Source: Nodosilinea sp. FACHB-131 (GTDB lineage Bacteria > Cyanobacteriota > Cyanobacteriia > Phormidesmidales > Phormidesmidaceae). Taken from it: 64,000 nt of DNA. The translations under genes and the position numbers were made by a program. The notes beneath the pieces are model-generated. The model saw nothing but the letters and a program-made list of their open reading frames with translations, had not been told where the DNA came from and did not search any database. The stretch lies in assembly GCF_014695395.1 (NCBI RefSeq), contig NZ_JACJOF010000012.1, positions 186,001 to 250,000 on the forward strand, written 5' to 3'. Below, piece by piece: positions 41,925 through 50,303 of the stretch (the first letter of the stretch is position 1; the number at the start of each line of letters is the position of its first letter).

Positions 41925-44222
41925 ATGGCAAAGCCTTCCCTCAGGGCTACGTCCCAGGGGGTTGAGATGGCCAGTCAGGCTCTCACCCGCATGGGCCTAA
42001 CTCAGGCTCGCTTAGCTGAGCAAGTAGGCTGTAGTCGTCAGCCAATCACCAATTTCTTTAAAGCAGAGGCAATTTCCCAGACAATTTTTATGCAGATTTG
42101 CGATCGCCTTGGTTTGGACTGGCAGGCGATTGCAGGCCTAGCCAACCCCATCGCCATTGCCCCCAATCCAGTACCCCACCCTACCGTTACCCAACTCAGT
42201 CTCGATACCCTGGTGCAAACCCTGCGACAGCAGGTCTACCCCAGCATTCGTGAGCGCTGTGGCACTATGCGGGTGCTCGACATGTCGCATCCCGTGGCGG
42301 TCAACGATATTTATGCCAGCGTCAACATCCTGGAGCAAATTTCCGGTCGCCGCTACCGACGCGTAGAAGAGTTGCTGCACAGTTGCGATGGTGATTTTGA
42401 GCGTCTCGGCCTAGGGGCAATTGCCGAAGAGCGCATGCCCGCTTTAGACGCTGTTAAGACCTATAGAAAATTAATCATTTTGGGCAAGCCTGGGGCAGGC
42501 AAAACTACCTTTCTAAAATACCTGGCTATTCAGTGCAATGAAGGAAAGTTTGAACCGGACTGTGTGCCTATCTTTATAACACTGAAAGATTTTGCCGAAG
42601 CGGAGGATGAACCCAGCCTGTTAAGCTACATCGCTGATTATTACTATTCTATTGAAACCGCTAATTTAAACTTAGCCGATAGTTTTCAGCAACTATTTGC
42701 TGCTGGCAAGGCGCTACTACTACTCGATGGGTTAGATGAAGTTAGAGGAGAAGATCACCAGCATGTTATCAAAGAAATCAGGACTTTCTCAGAACATTTT
42801 TGGCAAAACCAATTTATCATAACCTGTCGAATTGCGGCCTGGGATTATGTGTTTGAGAAGTTTAATGAGGTTGAGGTTGCTGATTTCGACCAGGCTCAAA
42901 TTGAAGCGTTTGCGTCTAAATGGTTTGATCAGAAGGTAGTCAAGCCAGCTCAGTTTCTCAAGCAGCTTAACCAGCATCCTCGCATCAAGCAACTAGCCAC
43001 AAGTCCTCTGCTGCTGACATTGATTTGTTTGGCCTTCGAAGAGTCAGGCGGCTTTCCTGGCAGCCGTTCCGAGCTCTATAAAGAGGGCATCGATGCTCTG
43101 CTGAAAAAGTGGGATGCGAAACGCGGTATTCAGCGTGATCAGGTCTACAAGAACTTATCTCATTTGCGCAAAGAAGACTTGCTGAGTTATCTGGCGCTAA
43201 TTACGTTTAAAGGGAAAGATCTGTTCTTCAAAAAAAATATTGCTGAACGACATATTGCCGACTATATCTGCAACCTATCTGGAGCCGATGACGCTCCTGA
43301 GGCTCTACAAATTGATAGCGAGGTTATTTTGCGGTCGATTGAGGCTCAGCATGGCCTATTGATCGAGCGAGCGAAGGGTATTTACTCCTTTTCTCACCTC
43401 ACGTTCCACGAGTTTTTTGTGGCCCGTGAGATCGCCATAAATAGCCTTGCGCTGGAGCAGGCTCTTCAAGAGTTGGCAAGCCATGGGACAGACAAACGCT
43501 GGCGAGAGGTGATTTTACTCACCACAGAAATGCTGCGGGATGCCTCGCTGCTGCTGCTGCCGCTGAAGCAGACCATTGACCAACTGCTGGCCGATTCGCC
43601 CCGGCTACAGCAGTTTTTGCAGGAGGTGAGCGATCGCGCCACCGCCCCCGAATTTGCCCCCTTTAATCCCGCTGCTGCCCGCGCCTTCTGCTTCGATATT
43701 GATTTCGATATCGATGAAAACCGTGCTGTGGCCCTGGCCCTCGACAAAACCGTTAATCTGCTGGTTTGCGCCAGCTTTCTCACTCGCATGATGGAGGATA
43801 TGGACTTGGCCGAGGCCATTGCCGTCGCCCAAGCCTACGATGCTCAGGCCGATCGCGAAGCCAAAATTACTCATGCCAGTTCGGCTAATGCCGTTATGTC
43901 GATTGCCATTCAAATTGCCCTAGATTCGGGAGGGTTGGACAATCCAGCCCGTCAAACCCTCAAAACCCTCAGGCAGCGGCTTAAAGGCCACACTGCCGAC
44001 GACGAGACCGTGCAACAGGTGGCCGATCAAGCCCGCAAAGTTGCTAAGAATCGCCACCATATTGGCCAAGACTGGCATTTCACTCCCTCAGAAAAATCTC
44101 AGCTCAAGCAGTACTACACGACAACGCTGCTCCTGGTTCAATGTCTCCAGAGCAATGGCTGTATGCTGTCTCCCAAGCAGCGTCAATCGCTTCAAGCCTC
44201 TCTGTTTTTGCCTTTGCCTTAG
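41925..44222 (+). CDS. XRE-fused NACHT-family STAND ATPase (probable antiphage type)
   Basis: 765 residues from ATG 41925 (a GTG three bases upstream is also in frame; AGGA lies nine bases before the ATG). An N-terminal XRE-like HTH (about 18-62, LTQARLAEQVGCSRQPITNFFK) is followed by a helical linker with MRVLDMSHPVAVNDIYASVNILE, typical of NACHT proteins in cyanobacteria. The NACHT ATPase has Walker A GKPGAGKTT (about 187-195) and Walker B LLLLDGLDEV (about 264-273), sensor TCR in FIITCRIAAWD, and FSHLTFHEFFVA. The C-terminal 200 residues are helical, without leucine-rich, TPR or WD repeats. bNACHT proteins studied in Enterobacteria defend against phages. No separate effector gene is adjacent, so activity must be intrinsic or the HTH is the output. 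Confidence 0.88.
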   Translation: MAKPSLRATSQGVEMASQALTRMGLTQARLAEQVGCSRQPITNFFKAEAISQTIFMQICDRLGLDWQAIAGLANPIAIAPNPVPHPTVTQLSLDTLVQTLRQQVYPSIRERCGTMRVLDMSHPVAVNDIYASVNILEQISGRRYRRVEELLHSCDGDFERLGLGAIAEERMPALDAVKTYRKLIILGKPGAGKTTFLKYLAIQCNEGKFEPDCVPIFITLKDFAEAEDEPSLLSYIADYYYSIETANLNLADSFQQLFAAGKALLLLDGLDEVRGEDHQHVIKEIRTFSEHFWQNQFIITCRIAAWDYVFEKFNEVEVADFDQAQIEAFASKWFDQKVVKPAQFLKQLNQHPRIKQLATSPLLLTLICLAFEESGGFPGSRSELYKEGIDALLKKWDAKRGIQRDQVYKNLSHLRKEDLLSYLALITFKGKDLFFKKNIAERHIADYICNLSGADDAPEALQIDSEVILRSIEAQHGLLIERAKGIYSFSHLTFHEFFVAREIAINSLALEQALQELASHGTDKRWREVILLTTEMLRDASLLLLPLKQTIDQLLADSPRLQQFLQEVSDRATAPEFAPFNPAAARAFCFDIDFDIDENRAVALALDKTVNLLVCASFLTRMMEDMDLAEAIAVAQAYDAQADREAKITHASSANAVMSIAIQIALDSGGLDNPARQTLKTLRQRLKGHTADDETVQQVADQARKVAKNRHHIGQDWHFTPSEKSQLKQYYTTTLLLVQCLQSNGCMLSPKQRQSLQASLFLPLP

Positions 44223-44290
44223 CATAGAGGTGAGGCCTAAGCGAGGGGCCGAAACGTCGAACCCTGTGCCAACTCACCATTGTATTTGCG

Positions 44291-45040
44291 ATGACTTTCA
44301 CCCTCTATTCTGTTGCTACCCCTGCGGTCAAACACCTGGGTCCTGAGGGCTACCCAGGCACCGTGAGTATTTGGCAGGACGGCGTGACACTAGCTGGTCC
44401 CGGTACGCACTTCGGATTCGTTTACACCGGGTCACCGACCTTAGAACGGCAGGGAGAAGAGGGCCAGGGCAAAACCACCCAGGCCTTTGAACTGGCCCAA
44501 GGCATGTATTTTTGTCTACCTGGAACCGGCCAGCTTAAGGGGCAAGGTGCCACTGGCTTAGTCATCACTTGCCCGACCTACCGGGGCATGTTTAGCCTTG
44601 GTGGCCCCCTGGAGCCAGCAGGGCGATTGGCCTACATCGATGGCGGCACCAGCAGTTTGCTGATTCCTCCAGTGATTGTGGGCGACCCTTGCCTAAACGC
44701 CATGTACTTCCCACCTGGGGTTGAGCAAACGCTGCATACCCATCCCAGCGATCGCCTAGGTCTGGTTGTCGCTGGGGCCGGTGTGGTCGAAACCCCAGAA
44801 ACTACGGCTAGAGTTGCCGCTGGCGACGTTTTTTGGATTTCGGCGGGCCAATTGCATTGCTTCTGCACTGCCGACAGTCCCCTGACCATAGTGGTGTTTC
44901 ACCCCGACAGCGAGGGAGGCTTTAACCACCGCGACAACCCCATGCTGCGGCGTACTCTCGTAGATGGCATCAGTGCGGCAGAGTTACCTGAGATTCAAAC
45001 CCCGGTCGAACTGCTGTTGTCAAGCCTAGGCTCTGAGTAG
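44291..45040 (+). CDS. Cupin-domain protein
   Basis: 249 residues with two cupin-like halves. The second half has clear metal-ligand spacing: LHTHPSDRLGLVVAGAGVVE and then GQLHCF, with Glu missing from the usual HxHxE position (here H-T-H-P-S). The first half lacks the histidines. An enzyme or binding role is possible. 68 bases downstream of the NACHT gene on the same strand, so co-transcription is possible but not shown. Confidence 0.75.
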   Translation: MTFTLYSVATPAVKHLGPEGYPGTVSIWQDGVTLAGPGTHFGFVYTGSPTLERQGEEGQGKTTQAFELAQGMYFCLPGTGQLKGQGATGLVITCPTYRGMFSLGGPLEPAGRLAYIDGGTSSLLIPPVIVGDPCLNAMYFPPGVEQTLHTHPSDRLGLVVAGAGVVETPETTARVAAGDVFWISAGQLHCFCTADSPLTIVVFHPDSEGGFNHRDNPMLRRTLVDGISAAELPEIQTPVELLLSSLGSE

Positions 45041-45066
45041 CAACGATCGCCCTCTAGGGTCATTTA

Positions 45067-46656
45067 TCACCGATTACCTCGCCACCCCAGCACCAGGGTC
45101 AAGCCCAACAACAGCGGCGTCAGCCAGTCACCCCAGCGAATGTAGGAAGTCAGGGTTTGGCGGCGATCGAGGGTGGCGCGGTGGGTGAGATAGGTGTGGG
45201 GTTCCCCCAGCCACAGGGTGCGACCGTGGTTATCGACTAGGCCAGAAAGCCCGGTATTGGTGACGCGCAGCGCCCAGCGATCGCTCTCCACCGCCCGCAG
45301 CACGTCAAACCCGTGGTGCTGCATCATCATCCAGACTGGGTAGGGGTCGTTGTTGGAGGCGGTGACCATGAACTCGCCGCCGCTGCTCACCTGCTGGCGA
45401 AACAGCCGACTGTAGGCCGACTCGTAGCACACGCCGACAACACCCTGGCCAACGCTAGTCTCAAACCGCTGGCCGGATGCCCCTGGCACTAGGTAGCTAT
45501 CCAGCGGCGACAGACGACTGATTAGGCCGCCCAGCACCGCCTCAAAGGGCACGTATTCGCCCAGGGGCACTAGCTGCACCTTGTCGTAGCGTCCGTGGGT
45601 TTGGCCGTCGGGCCGCAGTTCGAGCAGGCTCTGGGTGTACTGCGATCGCCCCTCCCCCGGCACTGGCGCGAAAGTACCTAACCACAGGGGCACTCCGGCT
45701 TGCTCCACCGTGCGAATGATAGCCGCAATTTGAGGCGCATTCGGATTCCACAGCTGCGGCAGCGCTCCTTCTGGCGTCACCACCGCATCTACCCCCTCGG
45801 CCACCAGGGCTCGGTAGCCGTTGATGTAGCCCTCCAACGCCTGGTTAACCCCCTGGGGCGTCAGCTTTTCGCGGGTGGGCACATTGCCTTGAATTAGGCC
45901 GAGGCCAAGGGTCTGGGTGGCGGAAACGGCTTCGGTGCGGGCGTAGAGGGTGGCACCGAGGGTATGCCCGAGCAGTACCAGCGCGATCGCGGTGAGGGCG
46001 AGGGAGCGGCGGGTGGATGGGTGAATGGGTGGATGGGTGGATGGGGAAAAGGCGAGGGCGAGGAGGCTGTTGGTGGCAACTAGAATGGCGGTGATGGCTC
46101 CTGGCCCCGACAGGCGGGTTAGGTGCAAAATCCACAGGTTGTTGGGGCTTTGGGTGAGGCTGAGGGGCGACCAATCGAGGGGGCTGTGGTTGCGTAGCGC
46201 TTCGAGGAAGCACCACAGGGCAGTACCGGCGAGAATGAGCCATAGATTACGCCCCGGCCAGCGGTGCGATGCCCAGGCTACTACGCCACCCCAGACAGCA
46301 ATGCAGACGGAACCCCAAACAACGATAAAGAGCCAAGAGGAGAGCGCGATCGCCACGCTACTTCCCCAAGGCACCCCCATCCACATCAGCGGGTGCAGGT
46401 GGGTAATCCAAGCCAGCGAAATGCCGTAATACACCAGCCCCCACAGCAGCCCATAGGCGGCCGCCAACCCGACTTGCGGCGTCGCTAACACTATCCACCA
46501 CAAAGGCACCAACCCTACCCAAGCCAGTGGCCAGAGACTCCATGGTGGCAGTGCCAAAGCCATCAAAATTCCACTGAGGGCAACTAGACCAGCCTGCCGC
46601 CAACTCCAACCAGAGCCAAGATTTCGTAAAAAAGTTGCTGCCACCTTCATTTTCAA
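45067..46656 (-). CDS. lnt: Apolipoprotein N-acyltransferase Lnt
   Basis: 529 residues. It adds the third acyl chain to lipoproteins in the inner membrane. About six N-terminal helices are followed by a CN-hydrolase domain with the catalytic triad Glu296 (VVTPEGALP), Lys359 (RYDKVQLVPLGEYVP) and Cys410 (GVCYESAY). A Pro/His/Ser insert (SPSTHPPIHPSTRRS, about 204-218) between the membrane and the hydrolase parts is encoded by GATGGGTG-like simple sequence at 46010-46050. The window has several lipoproteins that would be its substrates. Confidence 0.95.
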   Translation of the reverse strand: MKMKVAATFLRNLGSGWSWRQAGLVALSGILMALALPPWSLWPLAWVGLVPLWWIVLATPQVGLAAAYGLLWGLVYYGISLAWITHLHPLMWMGVPWGSSVAIALSSWLFIVVWGSVCIAVWGGVVAWASHRWPGRNLWLILAGTALWCFLEALRNHSPLDWSPLSLTQSPNNLWILHLTRLSGPGAITAILVATNSLLALAFSPSTHPPIHPSTRRSLALTAIALVLLGHTLGATLYARTEAVSATQTLGLGLIQGNVPTREKLTPQGVNQALEGYINGYRALVAEGVDAVVTPEGALPQLWNPNAPQIAAIIRTVEQAGVPLWLGTFAPVPGEGRSQYTQSLLELRPDGQTHGRYDKVQLVPLGEYVPFEAVLGGLISRLSPLDSYLVPGASGQRFETSVGQGVVGVCYESAYSRLFRQQVSSGGEFMVTASNNDPYPVWMMMQHHGFDVLRAVESDRWALRVTNTGLSGLVDNHGRTLWLGEPHTYLTHRATLDRRQTLTSYIRWGDWLTPLLLGLTLVLGWRGNR

Positions 46657-46712
46657 CCTCAGCTATTCTTCCAACCCGACCCTATGGTTGTCTTACAAGT
46701 GTCTGCTCGAAC

Positions 46713-46733
46713 GGTGGGCATTGCCCACCCTAC
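46713..46733. repeat. REP-like palindrome copy E
   Basis: GGTGGGCATTGCCCACC followed by CTAC. Confidence 0.85.
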
Positions 46734-46946
46734 AGTACTGACCAAAGTCGCAAATTAGTCAGTTGGCAATACAGAGGTTTAAACCGATGGCAGATCAATC
46801 CTTTCCGTTGGGTCCAGGGCGGCGGCACGGCCCTGGTCGAGGGGGTCTGGGGGCAATCGAAACGCCCCCAGCGGTAGATCTGGCTTTAAAACCCATTGCT
46901 CTCCGCTAAGTTAGCGGCGCATTGCTGCGCAAATGCACCCTACGCC

Positions 46947-46986
46947 TCAAAAAATTGAGGAAGCGACGGCGAGTCACTTCCTCAAT
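46947..46986 (-). terminator. Terminator of ho1
   Basis: On the minus strand ATTGAGGAAG...CTTCCTCAAT forms a perfect 10-bp stem (46954-46963 with 46977-46986) followed by six T (46948-46953). Confidence 0.88.
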
Positions 46987-47033
46987 ACGGTAGTTGAAAA
47001 CAGAAACCAACGATTTGGAATAAACCGAAGATT

Positions 47034-47750
47034 CTACTCAGCGGTCGCTAGCTCAGTGCTGCCCCGACGACGGCGGCTAGTCAGCGTATTAAACAGCATC
47101 TGACCGATCGCCTTAATCAAGTTGCCTTCCAACTCCTGGAACATCTGCATGTTGACGCCAAAGGCATCGTTAGCCTCTTCGACGATGCGAGCAATCATGG
47201 CGTCATCCACCGGAGCCGCATCCATCGACTCACGATACTTGGCCTTAAACGCCTTCTCATCCGAGATTTCGGGGAACTCGTAGAACGCCGTACCCTCGCC
47301 CTCAGAGAGGTTCATCGCCCGCTGAGCAATGCCCTTGAGAATTTGCCCACCCGACAGATCGCCAATGTAGCGAGTGTAGGAGTGGCTCACCAGCAGCTCA
47401 GGCGCGGTGTTGCCCACTTCGCGGATGCGATCGACATAGCGCTGGCCACCGGCGGTCATCGAAATTTCATTTGCCCAGTTAGGGCCGTAGTAGTAGGCCA
47501 GGTCAGACTCTAAAGATGCCTTGCGGTGTAGCTCAGGAAAGTAAATCTTAGAGACAACCGGATGATCTTTGTGACGCTCTAGCTCTTCTTCCATCGCCGC
47601 GTAGGCGTAGTAGAAGTTGGCCACCAGCTTGCGGTAAGAGTTCTTCTCAACCACACCCCGCAAAAAGCAACGCACAAAGCCCATGTTTTCGGCCATGGTG
47701 TGGGCTTTCTTGGTGCCTTCGCGCAGCTCGGTGGATAGGTTACTGCTCAT
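47034..47750 (-). CDS. ho1: Heme oxygenase (ferredoxin-dependent, bilin synthesis)
   Basis: 238 residues. It opens heme to biliverdin IXalpha, CO and iron, the first step to phycobilins. His17 (KKAHTMAENMGF) is the proximal heme ligand and GDLSGGQ (130-136) the distal helix glycine motif. The C terminus ends in a basic stretch (TSRRRRGS) that may contact membranes or partners. Single gene, followed by a clear terminator. The 'ho1' name is by likeness to the constitutive cyanobacterial enzyme. Confidence 0.96.
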   Translation of the reverse strand: MSSNLSTELREGTKKAHTMAENMGFVRCFLRGVVEKNSYRKLVANFYYAYAAMEEELERHKDHPVVSKIYFPELHRKASLESDLAYYYGPNWANEISMTAGGQRYVDRIREVGNTAPELLVSHSYTRYIGDLSGGQILKGIAQRAMNLSEGEGTAFYEFPEISDEKAFKAKYRESMDAAPVDDAMIARIVEEANDAFGVNMQMFQELEGNLIKAIGQMLFNTLTSRRRRGSTELATAE

Positions 47751-47862
47751 GCTGACTATCTCGCTCTAGGGTGAATTAAAAGGTGAGGTTTAAACGGAGT
47801 TTCGGTTAGACAATGCTTTAGCCAGACACATCGACTTCTGATTATCAAAGCCGCAACATGCC

Positions 47863-48054
47863 ATGACAAAGGCACGTTTGTTTAACTTAGACTTATTTGA
47901 CGATCGTTTGCATTACGAATTTTTACAGGCAGTTACCCAACGTCACGCCCCTCTCAGGCTCTTCTCAAAATTGATCGGGGAATTTACCGTTGCGCCCCTA
48001 CTGCTCTGGGCAAGGACGCAACAGTTAGGCGTTATTTGGCAGCCATTCGAGTGA
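47863..48054 (+). CDS. Doubtful small frame
   Basis: 63 codons starting MTKARLFNLDLFDDRLHYEFLQA. It overlaps the end of the USP gene by 23 bases on the other strand and lacks a Shine-Dalgarno. Possibly a small protein, more likely chance. Confidence 0.25.
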   Translation: MTKARLFNLDLFDDRLHYEFLQAVTQRHAPLRLFSKLIGEFTVAPLLLWARTQQLGVIWQPFE

Positions 48055-48889
48055 GCAGCACCGGGCAGGGGGCATATACCCGCACAAAGTCGGTCAACGA
48101 TTCACCCAGCACTTTGTCTAGGTCGGGCAGGCCCTTGGCGATAGTGGGACGGCGATCGGGAGAACCCAGAATGATCAGATCCACGTTGCGCTCTTCGGCT
48201 AGCTGACAGATGCGGCGACCCGGCTTGCCCTCGGGGGCTGACAGCTTGTAGGCAATACCGTACTTTTTCGCTTCAGCTGCCGCCGCCGTCAAAATCGGGT
48301 CTTGGCTGGGGTCAGTACTGACCACATCAAAGGGTTTGGTCTTGAGGCTAGAGACCGTATGCACCAGGGTAAGCTCACCACCCTTAACATCGCGCAGCAG
48401 CGAAATGGCAATATTTAGCCCTTCACGTGCTGAGTCAGATTTATCCATAGCGACCATGACCCGCTTTATGGGGCGAATGCTGTAGAGGTCGTCTTTGACC
48501 AGCAGCATGGGCCGCGACGACAGCTGAAACACATATTGGCTGACAGAATTTTCGAGAATCGCCTTGAGCCCCTGCAACCCGCGAGAGCCCATGATGATCA
48601 GATCGGCATTGACCTCATCAGCCACCTGGATTACCACGTCCTTGGGGTCGCCCTCCCGCAATACGGCGTTTACCCGACCGGGGTCGAGGTTGAGGTTGGT
48701 GATGGCATTGGCCAGGGTGCGACCCCCAGCCTCCCACCGCTCGGCCATGGTCTCCGCAGACACCTGGGATGGCACTACGTGGAGCACCGTCACTGAAGCT
48801 CGCTGCACTAAGGGGATCTCCATTAGTGCTTTCATCATGGCTTCGGTGTTGCCAGTGCCAGAGTCGGCCAAAAGAATTTTTTCGATCAT
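48032..48889 (-). CDS. Universal stress protein, tandem UspA domains
   Basis: 285 residues, GAGGA before the ATG. Two Usp folds (about 1-135 and 140-285). The ATP-binding pattern G-2x-G-9x-G(S/T) is seen in IIMGSRGLQGLKAILENSVS of the first half and in a weaker form (LIILGSPDRRPT) in the second. Typical for cyanobacteria; role in stress tolerance is family knowledge. Confidence 0.92.
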   Translation of the reverse strand: MIEKILLADSGTGNTEAMMKALMEIPLVQRASVTVLHVVPSQVSAETMAERWEAGGRTLANAITNLNLDPGRVNAVLREGDPKDVVIQVADEVNADLIIMGSRGLQGLKAILENSVSQYVFQLSSRPMLLVKDDLYSIRPIKRVMVAMDKSDSAREGLNIAISLLRDVKGGELTLVHTVSSLKTKPFDVVSTDPSQDPILTAAAAEAKKYGIAYKLSAPEGKPGRRICQLAEERNVDLIILGSPDRRPTIAKGLPDLDKVLGESLTDFVRVYAPCPVLLTRMAAK

Positions 48890-49122
48890 GGTGTCCTCGT
48901 GTGGTTGCGCTTAAGGGTTGAGAACGATGGGAACGTCATCCCGAGCTAAGGCCACTGAGAAATCTTGGGGTGAGGCCTGCTCCCACCTGTCTCAAACCAC
49001 CGGCTCAACGGGGTATAAAACTGAGCTAAGGTGTTCTCAATCATCATAGGCATCGGGTTTGAGCCTATTTTGGCGCGATTCATAATTTGTAGTAGAGTTT
49101 GCCCGCTGCTTGGCGGCCCTAA

Positions 49123-49542
49123 ATGGAACAGTCCCACTGGTATGAACACCGGGTCATTGTGCAACCCCACCACACCGACTATGCGGGCCTTGTCTGGCAC
49201 GGCACCTACATCGCCTGGATGGAGGAAGCCCGGGTAAACTACCTCAGCGACTGCGGGCTCACCTTTGCCGATTGGGTCAAGGCCGGGGTCGATTTGCCGG
49301 TAGTCGATTTGGGGCTAAAGTATCGGCGATCGCTCACCCTCGGCGACACCGCCCTAGTCAAAGCTCGCCTTGAACCGGCTAAAGGGGTCCGCATCCTCTG
49401 GTACTACGACATTCAAAACGCCGCTACCCAAGAGACCTGCATCGAGGGCACCGTCACGCTAGCTCCAGTAGACCTCAAGACCCGCCGCATACTGCGCCGC
49501 CTGCCCGAGCACCTACAGACTGCCCTAGATTCCATACTCTGA
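49123..49542 (+). CDS. Acyl-CoA thioesterase, 4HBT hotdog family
   Basis: 139 residues. The active-site segment HTDYAGLVWHGTYIAWMEEAR matches the YbgC/4HBT hotdog family with the catalytic Asp in HTDYAG. Single hotdog domain; probably a tetramer. Substrate not readable; the DHNA-CoA hydrolase of phylloquinone synthesis is one family member, but its usual DTDAAG motif is not seen here. Confidence 0.85.
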   Translation: MEQSHWYEHRVIVQPHHTDYAGLVWHGTYIAWMEEARVNYLSDCGLTFADWVKAGVDLPVVDLGLKYRRSLTLGDTALVKARLEPAKGVRILWYYDIQNAATQETCIEGTVTLAPVDLKTRRILRRLPEHLQTALDSIL

Positions 49543-49591
49543 GGCCTAGCTCCCCTACGGCACAGCCCTAAAACTTTGCCTCAAAACTTTT

Positions 49592-49676
49592 GTAGGATGA
49601 GCAAAGCGCAGCGTGCCCATCACCCCCTAGATCTCAGATCCGGTGGGTACGCGCTAGCGTCCTTTGCCCACCCTAC
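49592..49676. repeat. Imperfect inverted repeat, second REP-like family
   Basis: Arms GTAGGATGAGCAAAG (49592-49606) and CTTTGCCCACCCTAC (49662-49676), 13 of 15 positions complementary. It lies just upstream of the pentapeptide gene. Confidence 0.75.
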
Positions 49677-49689
49677 GGTTGCCTCGGAT

Positions 49690-50196
49690 ATGTTTCTTCC
49701 CCTCCCCCAAGCTTTTGCTGTCGTCTGTGCCCTAATCATCATGATTGCCGGGTGGCTCGGCGTGGCCCCCACCGCCCAGGCCCAGGACAACACGGTTGAT
49801 TACACCCTCACCGACCTCAGTTTCCGCGACTTCTCGGGTAAGCAGCTTTCGGGCACCTCCTTTGCAGCGGCAGAAATGCGGGAGGCCAACTTTGAGAAAG
49901 CCGACCTGAGCAAAACCATTCTCACCAAGGCGTCATTTTTGCGGGCTAACTTGGCTGGGGCCGACCTGACGGGCACCTTTGCCGATCGCGTCATTTTTGA
50001 CGGGGCCGACCTCTCTAATGCCATCTTGATTGACGCTTTGCTCACCAGCAGCAGCTTTGGCGATGCCAATATCACTGGAGCCGATTTCTCTGGGGCGATT
50101 GTCGATCGCTTTCAAACCGCGCAGATGTGCAAGCACGCCGACGGCGTGAATGAGACCACTGGGGTGGCGACGAGGGATAGTTTGGGCTGCCGGTAG
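49690..50196 (+). CDS. Lumenal/periplasmic pentapeptide-repeat protein
   Basis: 168 residues from ATG 49690; the open frame runs back to 49576 through a repeat and is not used. A signal peptide (FAVVCALIIMIAGWLGVAPTAQAQ, AxA site) precedes about 17 pentapeptide units of the A(D/N)LxG type (ANFEK, ADLSK, ANLAG, ADLTG, ADLSN, ADFSG). Two Cys near the end (QMCKHADG, SLGCR) may form a disulfide. This is the organisation of thylakoid-lumen pentapeptide proteins (TL15/TL17-like). Function unknown. Confidence 0.85.
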   Translation: MFLPLPQAFAVVCALIIMIAGWLGVAPTAQAQDNTVDYTLTDLSFRDFSGKQLSGTSFAAAEMREANFEKADLSKTILTKASFLRANLAGADLTGTFADRVIFDGADLSNAILIDALLTSSSFGDANITGADFSGAIVDRFQTAQMCKHADGVNETTGVATRDSLGCR

Positions 50197-50250
50197 GGGA
50201 GTAGATGAGTGGGCAGGTGGATGGGTGGATGGGTAGAGCGAGTAGCCACC

Positions 50251-50303
50251 GTAGGGTGGGCACTGCCCACCATTGGGGAAAAGGTTTTGCAGAAGTCGCC
50301 TTA
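50251..50303 (-). repeat. REP-like element copy F, includes the stop codon of the radical SAM gene
   Basis: Palindrome GGTGGGCACTGCCCACC (50255-50271), then about 30 bases similar to copy D (28562-28614) and ending in the TTA that is the stop of the radical SAM gene. Confidence 0.8.

Larger units (their letters stand above)
46657..47033. other. Intergenic stretch with REP-like copy and terminator
   Basis: 377 bases. Contains palindrome copy E (46713-46729) and the ho1 terminator. A GGGGGTC/GACCCCC-like G/C-rich part near 46815-46875 has hairpin potential. No gene. Confidence 0.6.

Noticed and set aside
48946-49200. 84-codon minus-strand frame over the thioesterase start
   Set aside because: Antisense to the thioesterase gene with its hotdog motif; no ribosome binding site.
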